From an uncultured Eggerthellaceae bacterium (lineage in GTDB: Bacteria > Actinomycetota > Coriobacteriia > Coriobacteriales > Eggerthellaceae), in contig CAMOUE010000035.1 in the NCBI GenBank assembly GCA_946626265.1, positions 1 to 14,297 of the forward strand: a stretch of 14,297 bases of DNA, read 5' to 3'. Within the stretch, counting starts at the first letter, position 1. Each line of letters begins with the position of its first letter. The notes below the pieces were generated by a model. The model was not told the origin of the DNA. It saw only the letters and a program-made list of their open reading frames with translations, and searched no databases. Positions 6,641 through 14,232 of the stretch are shown here, piece by piece. The translations under genes were made by a program, and so were the position numbers.

Positions 6641-8119
6641 ATGGCAACCGGCAACCGAACACGAGCAAACCGCGAAGAAATCGGCTCCTCCCGTTCTGGA
6701 GCCACCCGCGACGTGCGCTCGAACGCAGGTGGCGCGACGCAGTCCGCCAGCTCTTCGCGCTATTCGGAGCATCAACCCTCGAGGGGCCGCGCCGCGCAAA
6801 GGGTGTCGGTCGATGCGCACTCCCCCTCCGACGCAGAAGGGGCCACGGGGGTCCGAGCACCCAAACGCACCCGAAGCGCCGAGGTCACGACGCGAAGCGC
6901 GCGGACCGCACAACGCCCGTCCGCACGGGCGAGAAGCGGGCAGCAGCCTCGCCCTGCGACCCATGGGGCGCAGGGCGCCGCAAGGCAGATTCCGGTTTTC
7001 AGAATCGGATTGGTCGTCGTTCTCGCCATCTTGCTCATCTTCGGAGTACGGCTCTGCTCGACGGTCACGCCCATCAACGTAACCGTCAACGGAACCGAGT
7101 ACGCCATACGCGGCGACAAGAACATCGACACCGCAATCAAGGAAAGCGGGCTGCCCATCAACGCGGGCGACCTGATTTCGCTCACCGGGCAAGTGCTCGA
7201 GAAGCACGGCGGCCACCCGTTCGCGGCAACGGTCAACGGCGAGCCGACCACCGACGGAGCCTACAAGCTGCGCGAAGGCGACGTGCTGACCGTCACCGAC
7301 GGCGAGGACGCCGTCGAGCCCTACGACGCCGTCGAAGAGGAGCTTCCGTTCTCGGCCGAAATCCGCGGCTCCGGCTCCGTCCACGAGTTCACGGAAGGCG
7401 CGAACGGCGTGCTCGAGAAGAGAACCGGCAGGATTTCGGGCGAAACCGTCGAGAAGCAGACCGTAGCCCCGACCCCGCTGGCCTGCACGCGCCACAACCT
7501 GAACACGGGCGCGCAGAAAGTCATCGCGATCACATTCGACGACGGCCCGTCCGCCGACTACACCGGCAAGATCCTCGACATACTGAAAGCCAACGACGCG
7601 AAGGCCACGTTCTTCACCGTCGGCACCGAAATCCAGGAAGAAGGCGGAGCGGACCTCGTGAAGCGCGCCTACGACGAGGGGCACGAGATCTGCACGCACA
7701 CGTACGACCACGCGCTTCCGGTCGGCGGCCTCAGCATCACCACCATGAGCCCCGAAGCCCAGATCGCCGAAATCGAGGACGGGCGCAAAGCCATATCCGA
7801 CGCGACCGGCGTCGAGACGAGCCGGATCGTGAGGCTACCCGGCGGGAACATGGACGAGAACACCGTCGTGAACATCGCCCCGTACGTCGAATACGAGATC
7901 GGATGGAACGTCGATTCCGCCGACTGGACGCTTCCCGGCGTCGACGTGATATACGACGCGTTCATGTCGGTCAAGCCGGGTGACATCGTGCTGTGCCACG
8001 ACGGCGGAGGCGATCGCTCCCAAACGGTCGAAGCCCTCCAGAAAGCCCTTCCCGAGCTGAAGAAGAAAGGCTTCACGTTCGTCACGGTCAGCGAAATCCT
8101 GCAATACCCGGCGGAATAG
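6641..8119 (+). CDS. Membrane-anchored NodB-type polysaccharide (peptidoglycan) deacetylase
   Basis: 492-aa enzyme expected to remove N-acetyl groups from cell-wall glycan outside the membrane, which in other bacteria protects against lysozyme. Residues 1-118 are a low-complexity, Arg/Ser/Thr/Ala-rich cytoplasmic tail. One membrane helix spans 121-138 (IGLVVVLAILLIFGVRL). Two beta-grasp-like segments (about 143-225) recall DUF348/G5-type wall-associated modules. The NodB domain runs about 290-488: TFDDGP (298-303) with catalytic Asp300 and metal Asp301, HTYDH (353-357) giving metal His353 and His357, RLPGGN (398-403), DSADW (425-429) and CHDGGGD with His453. All key residues are present, so it should be active. 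Stop is 44 nt before the next small gene, without an obvious terminator. Exact substrate is inferred. Confidence 0.92.
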   Translation: MATGNRTRANREEIGSSRSGATRDVRSNAGGATQSASSSRYSEHQPSRGRAAQRVSVDAHSPSDAEGATGVRAPKRTRSAEVTTRSARTAQRPSARARSGQQPRPATHGAQGAARQIPVFRIGLVVVLAILLIFGVRLCSTVTPINVTVNGTEYAIRGDKNIDTAIKESGLPINAGDLISLTGQVLEKHGGHPFAATVNGEPTTDGAYKLREGDVLTVTDGEDAVEPYDAVEEELPFSAEIRGSGSVHEFTEGANGVLEKRTGRISGETVEKQTVAPTPLACTRHNLNTGAQKVIAITFDDGPSADYTGKILDILKANDAKATFFTVGTEIQEEGGADLVKRAYDEGHEICTHTYDHALPVGGLSITTMSPEAQIAEIEDGRKAISDATGVETSRIVRLPGGNMDENTVVNIAPYVEYEIGWNVDSADWTLPGVDVIYDAFMSVKPGDIVLCHDGGGDRSQTVEALQKALPELKKKGFTFVTVSEILQYPAE

Positions 8120-8147
8120 GGCCCTTTCGGCACCATCTTGCGAGATA

Positions 8148-8163
8148 GGGTAGAATACCCGAA
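8148..8163 (+). promoter_or_regulatory. -10 box and inverted repeat giving a probable leaderless start
   Basis: TAGAAT (8151-8156) ends 7 nt before the ATG at 8164, placing the transcription start on or next to the start codon. No SD is present. The box lies inside the perfect inverted repeat GGGTA-GAA-TACCC (8148-8160). No clear -35. TAnnnT at 7 nt is the usual signature of leaderless genes in actinobacteria. Confidence 0.45.
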
Positions 8164-8313
8164 ATGAAAAAGGAACGCGAAAACTGGGTAGACATGGCGC
8201 CGGACGCGTTGTTGGGGTACGCGGTCGTCGTGCTTGCTCTCGTCTGCTTCATGATCCTGCTGGCGATCGTCGTCGCCGGCGTGCGCATCTTGACGGGCAT
8301 GGGGGCTGCGTAG
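8164..8313 (+). CDS. 49-aa single-TM small membrane protein preceding trkH
   Basis: A charged N-terminus (MKKERENWVDMAPDALLG) is followed by one strongly hydrophobic helix at about residues 19-42 (YAVVVLALVCFMILLAIVVAG) and a short tail. Codon use is the same GC-ending pattern as trkH, and the stop is only 3 nt before the trkH ATG, so trkH translation, which has no SD of its own, is probably coupled to it. By position it resembles small subunits that accompany K+ transporters (KdpF is a known example of about 29 aa), but I see no sequence homology to name it. Small size means automated callers may miss it. The alternative is a translated leader whose only job is to deliver ribosomes to trkH. 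Confidence 0.7.
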   Translation: MKKERENWVDMAPDALLGYAVVVLALVCFMILLAIVVAGVRILTGMGAA

Positions 8314-8316
8314 ACC

Positions 8317-9861
8317 ATGTGGCACAGGCTCACACTCGAAGACGTCAAGGTCATCGGCCACTACCTGGGCGTACTCGTCCTCGTCTCCGCAATCGGGCTC
8401 GTCCCGCCCCTGCTCGTGGCGGTCGTGTTCGGCGAATGGCATGCGGCGTCACGCTACTTGCTCACAAGCGGAATATTTCTCATCGCCGGTTCGGGGCTGC
8501 GCTTCCTGCGCGTCCAACCCGGACGTTTGAGCCGGCAGCAGGCGCTCGCCATCACGGGGCTCGCCTGGCTCGTGCTTGCGTTCTTCGCCGCCATCCCCCT
8601 GAGCATGTCGGGGCATTACGCGAACTACGTCGACGCGCTGTTCGAGGCGGTGTCGGGGCTCACGACCACGGGCGCATCGGTCGTGCAGGACCTCGACCAC
8701 CTTTCGTACGCCGACAACATGTGGAGATTCATGATGCACCTCATGGGCGGTTTGGGCTTGATCGTCGTCGCCCTGTCGTTCGGGCTGTTCGGCAAAGGCA
8801 GCGCAAGCCTGTTCACATCCGAGGGGCGCAGCGAGCACGTCGTTCCGAACGTCGTTCAAACCACCCAGTTCATCGGCAGGATCACGCTCGCCTTCATCGC
8901 GCTGTCGACGACCATCGTCACCACGCTGTGCCTCGTGAAGGGCATGGAGCCGGCGCGCGCGTTCCTCCAGTCCCTCTGGGTTTCGATTTCGGCATTCGCA
9001 ACCGCCGGGTTCGTGCCCATGAGCCAGAACATCATGTACTACCACTCGCTCGCCATCGAATGCGTCCTCATGGTCGTCATGCTCCTCGGCTCCATCAACT
9101 TCACGCTGCACGCCGAGATTTTGCGGGGCCGAATCAAGACCTTCTTCGAAGACACCGAGGTGCGGATCACGGCCGTCTGGCTCATCGCGATCGTCATGGT
9201 GTTCGCCGCCTCGCTCGCTGCGAGCCGCCTCATGTCCGACCTGCCCGCCATGGAGCGCCGCGGCTTGTTCATGGTCGTTGCCGCATACTCCACGACCGGG
9301 TTCCAAAACGTCACGACCTCGCAGATAACCGGCTCGTTCGCGTCGGGAATGCTCATCATCGCCATCTTGATGGCCGTCGGCGGCTCGGCCGGCTCGACTG
9401 CGGGCGGCATCAAGATCAACCGCCTCGCCATTCTCGGCAAGTCCATCGTCGCCACGCTGAAGGAAACGCTCGCCCCCGACACGGCGCGCATCACCATCTC
9501 CTACCAGCACATCGGGCGGCGCCCGGTTACCCCCGACATCGTCCGGGAAGCCACCACCGTCCTCATCCTCTATGGAACAACCTATATCGCCGGCGCCCTC
9601 GTGGGGATAGCGAGCGGCTACGACGCCTCTCAGGCGATCTTCGAATCCGTCGCCATGGCCTCGAACGGCGGAATCACCTCCGGCATCGTCGTGCCCGGCA
9701 TGGCATGGCATCTCGAGCTGTTCTACCTGCTGGAAATGTGGGCCGGCCGTCTCGAGTTCGTCACCCTGCTCGCCCTCATGATCCAACTCGTGGTATCCGC
9801 CACCCCGTCCTCGCTCGCGATGCGCCTGCATGCGCGCCGCGCCCAGCGCAGGAGGTCATGA
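8317..9861 (+). CDS. trkH: TrkH-type potassium uptake channel subunit
   Basis: 514-aa integral membrane protein carrying K+ across the cytoplasmic membrane, normally gated by the cytoplasmic TrkA (RCK) ring. Four pore-loop filters are visible: LTTTGAS (115-121), FATAGF (227-232), YSTTGF (324-329) and SNGGITSG (449-456). The intramembrane loop GGSAGSTAGGIKINR (355-369) is the TrkH/KtrB hallmark. Length is usual for TrkH and longer than KtrB. The start at 8317 has no SD but is 3 nt behind the stop of the 49-aa gene, so coupling is likely. Its stop (TGA 9859-9861) overlaps the next ATG. No trkA is in the window, so the gating partner must be elsewhere. Confidence 0.95.
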   Translation: MWHRLTLEDVKVIGHYLGVLVLVSAIGLVPPLLVAVVFGEWHAASRYLLTSGIFLIAGSGLRFLRVQPGRLSRQQALAITGLAWLVLAFFAAIPLSMSGHYANYVDALFEAVSGLTTTGASVVQDLDHLSYADNMWRFMMHLMGGLGLIVVALSFGLFGKGSASLFTSEGRSEHVVPNVVQTTQFIGRITLAFIALSTTIVTTLCLVKGMEPARAFLQSLWVSISAFATAGFVPMSQNIMYYHSLAIECVLMVVMLLGSINFTLHAEILRGRIKTFFEDTEVRITAVWLIAIVMVFAASLAASRLMSDLPAMERRGLFMVVAAYSTTGFQNVTTSQITGSFASGMLIIAILMAVGGSAGSTAGGIKINRLAILGKSIVATLKETLAPDTARITISYQHIGRRPVTPDIVREATTVLILYGTTYIAGALVGIASGYDASQAIFESVAMASNGGITSGIVVPGMAWHLELFYLLEMWAGRLEFVTLLALMIQLVVSATPSSLAMRLHARRAQRRRS

Positions 9862-10556
9862 TGAGGCTCGCGAGCGTTCGCCGACACAGCGCACTGCTGC
9901 GCGCAGCCGTGCGCGCCGCATACGCGACCGTAAGCGCATGCGCGGCCATCAGGGCCTGCACCGCCGTTTTCGCGTCGATAGCCGTCTGCGTCGCCGTGTC
10001 GTGCCTTGCGCCATCGACCGCCTTCTGCGCGGAAGGGGGGCCGTCGGACTCCGCATCCTACAAGGAGCAGAACGTCGTCGACCCGACGCAGCGCGCCGAC
10101 AACTCGTTCATCTACGACACGACGATCAACACCGTGTTCGACCAGGCGGCGCTCTACCAGAACAAGACCATCCAGGTTTACGGCGAGGTCATCGGCGACA
10201 GAATCGTTGCCGACGAGGACCAGGGGAGCTATTGGATCACGCTCACGGAAACGAGCGAGGAAGACAGCGCGACCATCTCGGTCCTGCTGAGCGCCGAGCA
10301 AGCCGACCAGATAGAACACTACGGGCGCTACGGCGTCACGGGAACGACGCTGCAGGTACGCGGCACCTTCAACCAAGCCTGCATGGAGCATGACGGCCTT
10401 CCGGACATTCATGCGACGAGCTCTGCCGTGCTTTCGCGCGGCTCAGAGCACCCCGACGAGTTCGAGCCGCGCGAGTTCGTGCCGGGCGTCATCTTCGTGC
10501 TGCTCGGCGTGGCGCTCCTCGCCGGTTTCTACTATGCGCGCGAGCGCCTGCGCTAG
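9861..10556 (+). CDS. Exported, C-terminally anchored OB-fold-like protein of unknown function
   Basis: 231-aa protein, not recognised by name. A long Ala/Cys/Val-rich signal or anchor segment (about 20-57, basic before it: MRLASVRRHSALLRAAVR) ends near AFCAEGG. About 88-190 looks like a beta-barrel OB fold of the kind found in envelope proteins (KTIQVYGEVIGDRI, SYWITLTE, TLQVRGTFNQACMEHDGLPDIHA). A C-terminal helix (208-225, VPGVIFVLLGVALLAGFYY) is followed by a basic tail, so the middle domain should sit outside with both ends in the membrane or cut. AGGAGG (9850-9855) is spaced 5 nt from the ATG at 9861; an ATG at 9858 would leave only 2 nt, so 9861 is preferred. It overlaps trkH and precedes rsgA by 9 nt. 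Role unknown; a tie to TrkH is only suggested by position. Confidence 0.82.
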   Translation: MRLASVRRHSALLRAAVRAAYATVSACAAIRACTAVFASIAVCVAVSCLAPSTAFCAEGGPSDSASYKEQNVVDPTQRADNSFIYDTTINTVFDQAALYQNKTIQVYGEVIGDRIVADEDQGSYWITLTETSEEDSATISVLLSAEQADQIEHYGRYGVTGTTLQVRGTFNQACMEHDGLPDIHATSSAVLSRGSEHPDEFEPREFVPGVIFVLLGVALLAGFYYARERLR

Positions 10557-10565
10557 GGGCCAGCC

Positions 10566-11549
10566 GTGCGTGGGACCGTCGTGAAGCTCGATCGGGGATT
10601 TCCCCTCGTGCGCCTTTCGGACGCAACCCTCGTACGCTGCGAGCACGCGAAGGCCCTCGTGAAGAACAAGGACTACCGGGCGGTGATAGGCGACGAAGTC
10701 GAAGTCGACTTGCCGGACGGCCACGACAAGGGGGTCATCGTCGAGGTGGCTCCGCGCCGCACGTCGTTCGTGCGCAAGGACCCGGCGGAGCAGTCGCGCG
10801 CCCAAGTGCTTGCCGCCAACTTCGACCTGGTAATCGTCGCCGAGCCGCTCGTTCAGACGAATTTGAAGCGTCTCGAGCGCGAGCTCGTGCTCGCCCACGA
10901 GACGGGGGCGCACGTCGCCGTCGTGCTGACGAAGGCGGACCTGGCAAGCGACGGCGGAGAAGTCGAGCAGGCTCGGAAAGCCGCTTCGGATTTGGCCGGA
11001 CACGACGTGGACGTCCTGGTCATGGCCGCATCCGACGCCGAATCGATCGAGAACGTGCGACAGCTGATCCCTGCGGAAACGACCGCCGTGCTGATCGGGA
11101 AAAGCGGTGTCGGGAAATCGAGCCTGGTGAACCTCCTGGCCGGAAGCGAGCTGCAAGACACCTCTCCCGTTCGCGAGCGCGACGGCAAGGGGCGCCACAC
11201 GACGGTCGACCGCGTCATGGTACGCGTTCCCGGCGGAGGCCAAATCGTCGACATGCCCGGCGTTCGGGGCTTGGGGCTCTGGGACGCCGATCAGGGAATC
11301 AGCCGGGCGTTCCGCGACATCGAGGAGCTGTCCGCGCAGTGCCGGTTCCGCGACTGCAAACACGCCGACGAGCCGGGATGCGCTGTGCTCGCCGCCGTTG
11401 AGGGCGGCGAGCTCGCCCAATCGCGCCTCGACTCGTACCGCTCCCTCATGACCGAGCTCGAGGGAATCCGCGCACGGCGCGAGGAAGCGCGCCACCTCCG
11501 CGGGGAGAAGGCATCGGACCGCAAGAAACGGCGGCGTCGGAATGGTTGA
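10566..11549 (+). CDS. rsgA: Small-ribosomal-subunit biogenesis GTPase RsgA
   Basis: 327-aa circularly permuted GTPase that checks late maturation of the 30S subunit. An N-terminal OB fold (about 1-68) is followed by G motifs in permuted order: G4 TKAD (122-125), G1 GKSGVGKSS (178-186), G2 GRHTT (209-213), G3 DMPG (229-232). A C-terminal zinc module has Cys259, Cys264, His266 and Cys272 (CRFRDCKHADEPGC), then a basic tail rich in Arg/Lys that suits rRNA contact. All family hallmarks are present and the length is normal. Start is GTG at 10566 with AGGGG about 7 nt upstream. It follows the OB-fold gene by 9 nt, and its last codons overlap the next ATG by 8 nt. Confidence 0.96.
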   Translation: MRGTVVKLDRGFPLVRLSDATLVRCEHAKALVKNKDYRAVIGDEVEVDLPDGHDKGVIVEVAPRRTSFVRKDPAEQSRAQVLAANFDLVIVAEPLVQTNLKRLERELVLAHETGAHVAVVLTKADLASDGGEVEQARKAASDLAGHDVDVLVMAASDAESIENVRQLIPAETTAVLIGKSGVGKSSLVNLLAGSELQDTSPVRERDGKGRHTTVDRVMVRVPGGGQIVDMPGVRGLGLWDADQGISRAFRDIEELSAQCRFRDCKHADEPGCAVLAAVEGGELAQSRLDSYRSLMTELEGIRARREEARHLRGEKASDRKKRRRRNG

Positions 11550-12453
11550 GCTTTTCCTCGCGACGGCGCTCGTCGGGATCGTGATCGGCGCCTTCTCGGG
11601 CATGCTGGGCATCGGCGGCGGAACCATCATGGTTCCCCTGTTCAGGCTTGCGTTCGGAATGTCGCCCGTCAGCTCGACCGCCACATCGCTCTTCACGATC
11701 ATACCGACCTCGGTATCTGGGGCCATCTCGCATGTGCGGGGCGGCACGTGCTCTGTGAAAATCGGCCTGGCGCTCGGCGTCGGCGGCGCCTGCACGTCCC
11801 CGATCGGCGTCTGGCTCGCGCAGCTATCCCCCGGCTGGGCCGTCATGGCAGCTGCGGCGCTCGTCATCGCCTACTCGGGCACCACGATGCTGCGCAAGGC
11901 CCTCGCCCTGCCGAACGGCGCTGGCAAGCAACGGGACGGGCGCGCGTCCGAGGCGGGCCCCAGCTCGGACGGGACGGTTCCCGGCTCGCCTGGGCAGGTT
12001 CCCAGTCCCGCCAAAACGGCTCCCGCCTCTGGCGAGGCGCTTCCCAGCCCGCCTGAGACGGAAGTCCCGCCGACCACGAAACGCCTGCTCGCCTCCGCTG
12101 CGGCCGTCGGCGCGGCCGCCGGCGTCGCATCGGGCTACGTCGGGCTCGGCGGAGGGTTCATAATGGTCCCGCTCCTGCTGTCGGTCCTCGACATGCCCAT
12201 GAAGATGGCGTCCGGCACCTCGCTCATCGCCGTCATGATCCTTGCGACGCCCGCAACCATCATGCAGTGCATGCTCGGCAACGTCGAGGTCTTGGCGGGA
12301 ATCGCCATGGCATGCGGCTCGATTCCCGGTGCGGCAATCGGCGCCCGCCTGACGCGCGTGGTCCCGGAACGCGCACTCAGGTTCGCGTTCGCGGCTTTCC
12401 TCCTCGTTGCCGCTATACTTCTGGTAGTAAAAGAGCTTGGCCTGATAGGCTAG
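11542..12453 (+). CDS. TSUP (TauE/SafE) family membrane permease with repeat-rich central linker
   Basis: 303-aa integral membrane protein of the TSUP family, whose studied members move sulfur-containing or organic anions such as sulfite, sulfoacetate or taurine-derived compounds; the substrate here cannot be told. Two homologous halves each start with the family motif: GMLGIGGGTIMVPL (20-33) and GYVGLGGGFIMVPL (198-211). Between them a hydrophilic linker (about 124-180) is unusually long and Pro/Ser/Ala-rich, built of six 7-residue units. About 4 helices lie on each side. The ATG overlaps the end of rsgA by 8 nt in another frame, so translation is probably coupled. The kinase gene starts 22 nt after its stop. 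Confidence 0.9.
   Translation: MVELFLATALVGIVIGAFSGMLGIGGGTIMVPLFRLAFGMSPVSSTATSLFTIIPTSVSGAISHVRGGTCSVKIGLALGVGGACTSPIGVWLAQLSPGWAVMAAAALVIAYSGTTMLRKALALPNGAGKQRDGRASEAGPSSDGTVPGSPGQVPSPAKTAPASGEALPSPPETEVPPTTKRLLASAAAVGAAAGVASGYVGLGGGFIMVPLLLSVLDMPMKMASGTSLIAVMILATPATIMQCMLGNVEVLAGIAMACGSIPGAAIGARLTRVVPERALRFAFAAFLLVAAILLVVKELGLIG
11950..12075 (+). repeat. Six degenerate 21-bp tandem units in the TSUP linker
   Basis: Six in-phase 21-bp units encode EAGPSSD, GTVPGSP, GQVPSPA, KTAPASG, EALPSPP and ETEVPPT (residues 137-178). The shared DNA core is near CGGnTCCCnGnCnCGCC, with Pro at the fourth position in the first five units. Copies are diverged, so this is an old minisatellite expansion kept in frame. 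Confidence 0.6.
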
Positions 12454-12475
12454 CGAGCATGGAACGGAGATCGCG

Positions 12476-13852
12476 ATGGAATCGAGCTTCAACCTTCTGA
12501 AAAGCGACCAAAACAGGCTTTTCGTCGCAGCAATACTCGGCGTCATCGCCATCATATCGGGTGTCGCGATCGTCTGGATCGCCCTTGCACGAGTCGAGTC
12601 GCCCGTGCTCCAGATCGTCATCGGCACCGTGTTCACGCTTTCCGTCGCCTCGGTGCTCTGGCTGCTGCTCGACCCGGACACCCACGCCGCACGCCAGTCC
12701 GACGACCTTTTGAAACTCGCAAGCCAAATGCTCGAGTGCACGAAGGACGGGCTCGACGTGGATGCCGCGCAACGCATCTGCGCGTTGTTGCTTCCGGCAA
12801 CCCCGGCCATCGCCGTAGCGATCACGAACAAGACCGAAATACTCGGTTATGCAGGCTACAACGCCGCCGGCAACACGCCCGGCACGCACATCAGGACGAC
12901 GGCGACCCACGAGACCATCGCGGACGGCAAGCCCCGCATCCTCTATTCAACTGACGACATCGGCCTTCCCATGGCGTCCGCGCGGATCAACGCCGCCATC
13001 ATCCAACCGCTCTACATGGGCAAGGAGATCGCCGGCACCTTGAAGTTCTATTACAGGAAATCGAGCCAGATCAGCGAGACCCAGAAATCGGTCGCCCACG
13101 GCTTTGCCGAGCTCCTGTCCACTCAGATGGCCGCTTCCGCGCTCGAGCAGCAAGTCAAGCTCGCCACGAGCATGGAGCTCAAGGCGCTCCAAGCCCAAAT
13201 CAACCCGCATTTCTTGTTCAACACCATCAACACCATCGCCTCGCTCATACGGACGGACCCCGACAAGGCGCGCGTGCTGCTCCGCGAGTTCGCGGTGTTC
13301 TACCGTTCCACCCTCGAGGACTCGAACGACCTCATTCCGCTCAACCGCGAGCTGAAGCAGGTGGAGCGCTACTTCTCGTTCGAGGTCGCACGGTTCGGCG
13401 AGGAAAGCCTGGAGCTCGACATCGACATCAGCCCGGAAGTGCGTGACGTGCTCGTACCGTCGTTCATAATCCAGCCGCTCGTCGAGAACGCCGTCAAGCA
13501 CGGCAGGAAAGCCGAGGGCAAGCTCACGATTCGCATTACCGGCGAGATGTCGGGCGACGAGATTCTGATTGCCGTCTCCGACGACGGCAAAGGCATGACG
13601 CCCGAACAGCAGGCCACCATGATGGACGGCGAGTCGACCACCGGCTTGGGCATCGCCGTGCGCAACGTGCGCGACCGCATACGCGGATACTTTGGCCCGC
13701 AGTCGCATATGGACGTGGAGAGCAAGGAGGGCGTCGGCACGACCGTATCGTTCACGCTCGACCGGCGCGTCGCCGAAGAGGGAGGCTATCTGAACGCGCA
13801 GAAGCACGGCGAGTCGACCATCCCGAACATCCCGCAGGCAATCGTACGGTAA
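12476..13852 (+). CDS. LytS-type sensor histidine kinase with GAF domain, no adjacent regulator
   Basis: 458-aa membrane kinase. Two N-terminal helices (about 15-38 and 43-64) are followed by a GAF-like sensor (about 78-220, INAAIIQPLYMGKEIAGTLKFYYR). The kinase core has phosphoacceptor His245 (AQINPHFLFNTINT), N-box PLVENAVKHG with Asn338, DDGKGM (369-374) and GLGIAVRNVRDRI (390-402). It lacks the five-helix 5TM-LYT sensor of classical LytS. The last 25 residues (EEGGYLNAQKHG...) are an extra polar tail. Start at 12476 has GGAG 6 nt upstream; it follows the TSUP gene by 22 nt. Such kinases usually sit beside a LytTR regulator, but none follows here: only repeats and a tRNA-Ser. Partner unknown. 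Confidence 0.93.
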   Translation: MESSFNLLKSDQNRLFVAAILGVIAIISGVAIVWIALARVESPVLQIVIGTVFTLSVASVLWLLLDPDTHAARQSDDLLKLASQMLECTKDGLDVDAAQRICALLLPATPAIAVAITNKTEILGYAGYNAAGNTPGTHIRTTATHETIADGKPRILYSTDDIGLPMASARINAAIIQPLYMGKEIAGTLKFYYRKSSQISETQKSVAHGFAELLSTQMAASALEQQVKLATSMELKALQAQINPHFLFNTINTIASLIRTDPDKARVLLREFAVFYRSTLEDSNDLIPLNRELKQVERYFSFEVARFGEESLELDIDISPEVRDVLVPSFIIQPLVENAVKHGRKAEGKLTIRITGEMSGDEILIAVSDDGKGMTPEQQATMMDGESTTGLGIAVRNVRDRIRGYFGPQSHMDVESKEGVGTTVSFTLDRRVAEEGGYLNAQKHGESTIPNIPQAIVR

Positions 13853-13873
13853 ACCCGCGCTTCGCAACACGCT

Positions 13874-13893
13874 CGGGGCCCATAGCCCCGTTT
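13874..13893 (+). terminator. Weak terminator after the LytS-type kinase
   Basis: CGGGGC-CCATA-GCCCCG (13874-13890), 22 nt after the kinase stop, followed only by TTT. The stem is stable but the U-run is short. Confidence 0.4.
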
Positions 13894-13906
13894 CGCGGCC
13901 GGGAGC

Positions 13907-13998
13907 AAGGGCGATCGTCGCCGAGCGGAGCCCCCGGCGCGGGCCGTTCCCCAAGGGCTGTCGTCGCCGAGCGGAGCCCCCGGCGCGGGCCGTTCCCC
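13907..13998. repeat. Two 46-bp GC-rich tandem repeats
   Basis: Units 13907-13952 and 13953-13998 match at 44 of 46 positions; 40 bases are identical in a row (from TCGTCGCCGAGCGGAGCCCC at 13915 and 13961). There is no coding frame and no partial third copy on the left. The second unit directly abuts the AT-rich inverted repeat. Confidence 0.9.
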
Positions 13999-14085
13999 AA
14001 AAGTGTACATATTTTTCCCGATCGTGCGAATTTGTCTGTAAAAGCCCAGGTCGCGAAAACCCCTTGGAAAAATATGTACACTTTT
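13999..14085. repeat. AT-rich 20-bp perfect inverted repeat with 47-nt centre
   Basis: AAAAGTGTACATATTTTTCC (13999-14018) is the exact reverse complement of 14066-14085. The right arm is also part of its own palindrome, CTTGGAAAA / TTTTCCAAG (14063-14071 and 14082-14090). Its AT-richness contrasts sharply with the flanks. It could be a small non-autonomous mobile element, a regulator site pair or a structured RNA. Confidence 0.85.
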
Positions 14086-14204
14086 CCAAGACAACACCTC
14101 AGAACAGCAACGCGCTTGGGGATTATGGGCTTTGACAAAAGCCTTTGCCCCCGCTTTGACCTATTCCCGAGCAAACCGGACAGAAGCGCTCATTGAAGCA
14201 CAGA

Positions 14205-14232
14205 CCAATAAAATAGCCCCATCGCTGGGGCT
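14205..14232 (-). terminator. Rho-independent terminator of tRNA-Ser
   Basis: Read on the minus strand: AGCCCCA-GCGA-TGGGGCT followed by ATTTTATT, starting 11 nt after the CCA end of the tRNA. Confidence 0.85.

Noticed and set aside
8319..9857. Upstream in-frame extension of the OB-fold gene across trkH
   Set aside because: The extension is a shadow frame of trkH (Arg/His-rich); the strong AGGAGG at 9850-9855 fixes the start at 9861.
13907..13998. CRISPR array
   Set aside because: The two copies are contiguous 46-mers without unique spacers and no cas gene is present.
14132..14166. TTGACA as a plus-strand -35 box near the right edge
   Set aside because: No acceptable -10 at 16-18 nt and no plus-strand gene follows; the TTGACA is part of a small hairpin.
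13752..14174. Minus-strand open frames across the tandem repeats
   Set aside because: They span the repeats and the antisense end of the kinase; the apparent peptide repetition just reflects the DNA repeats.
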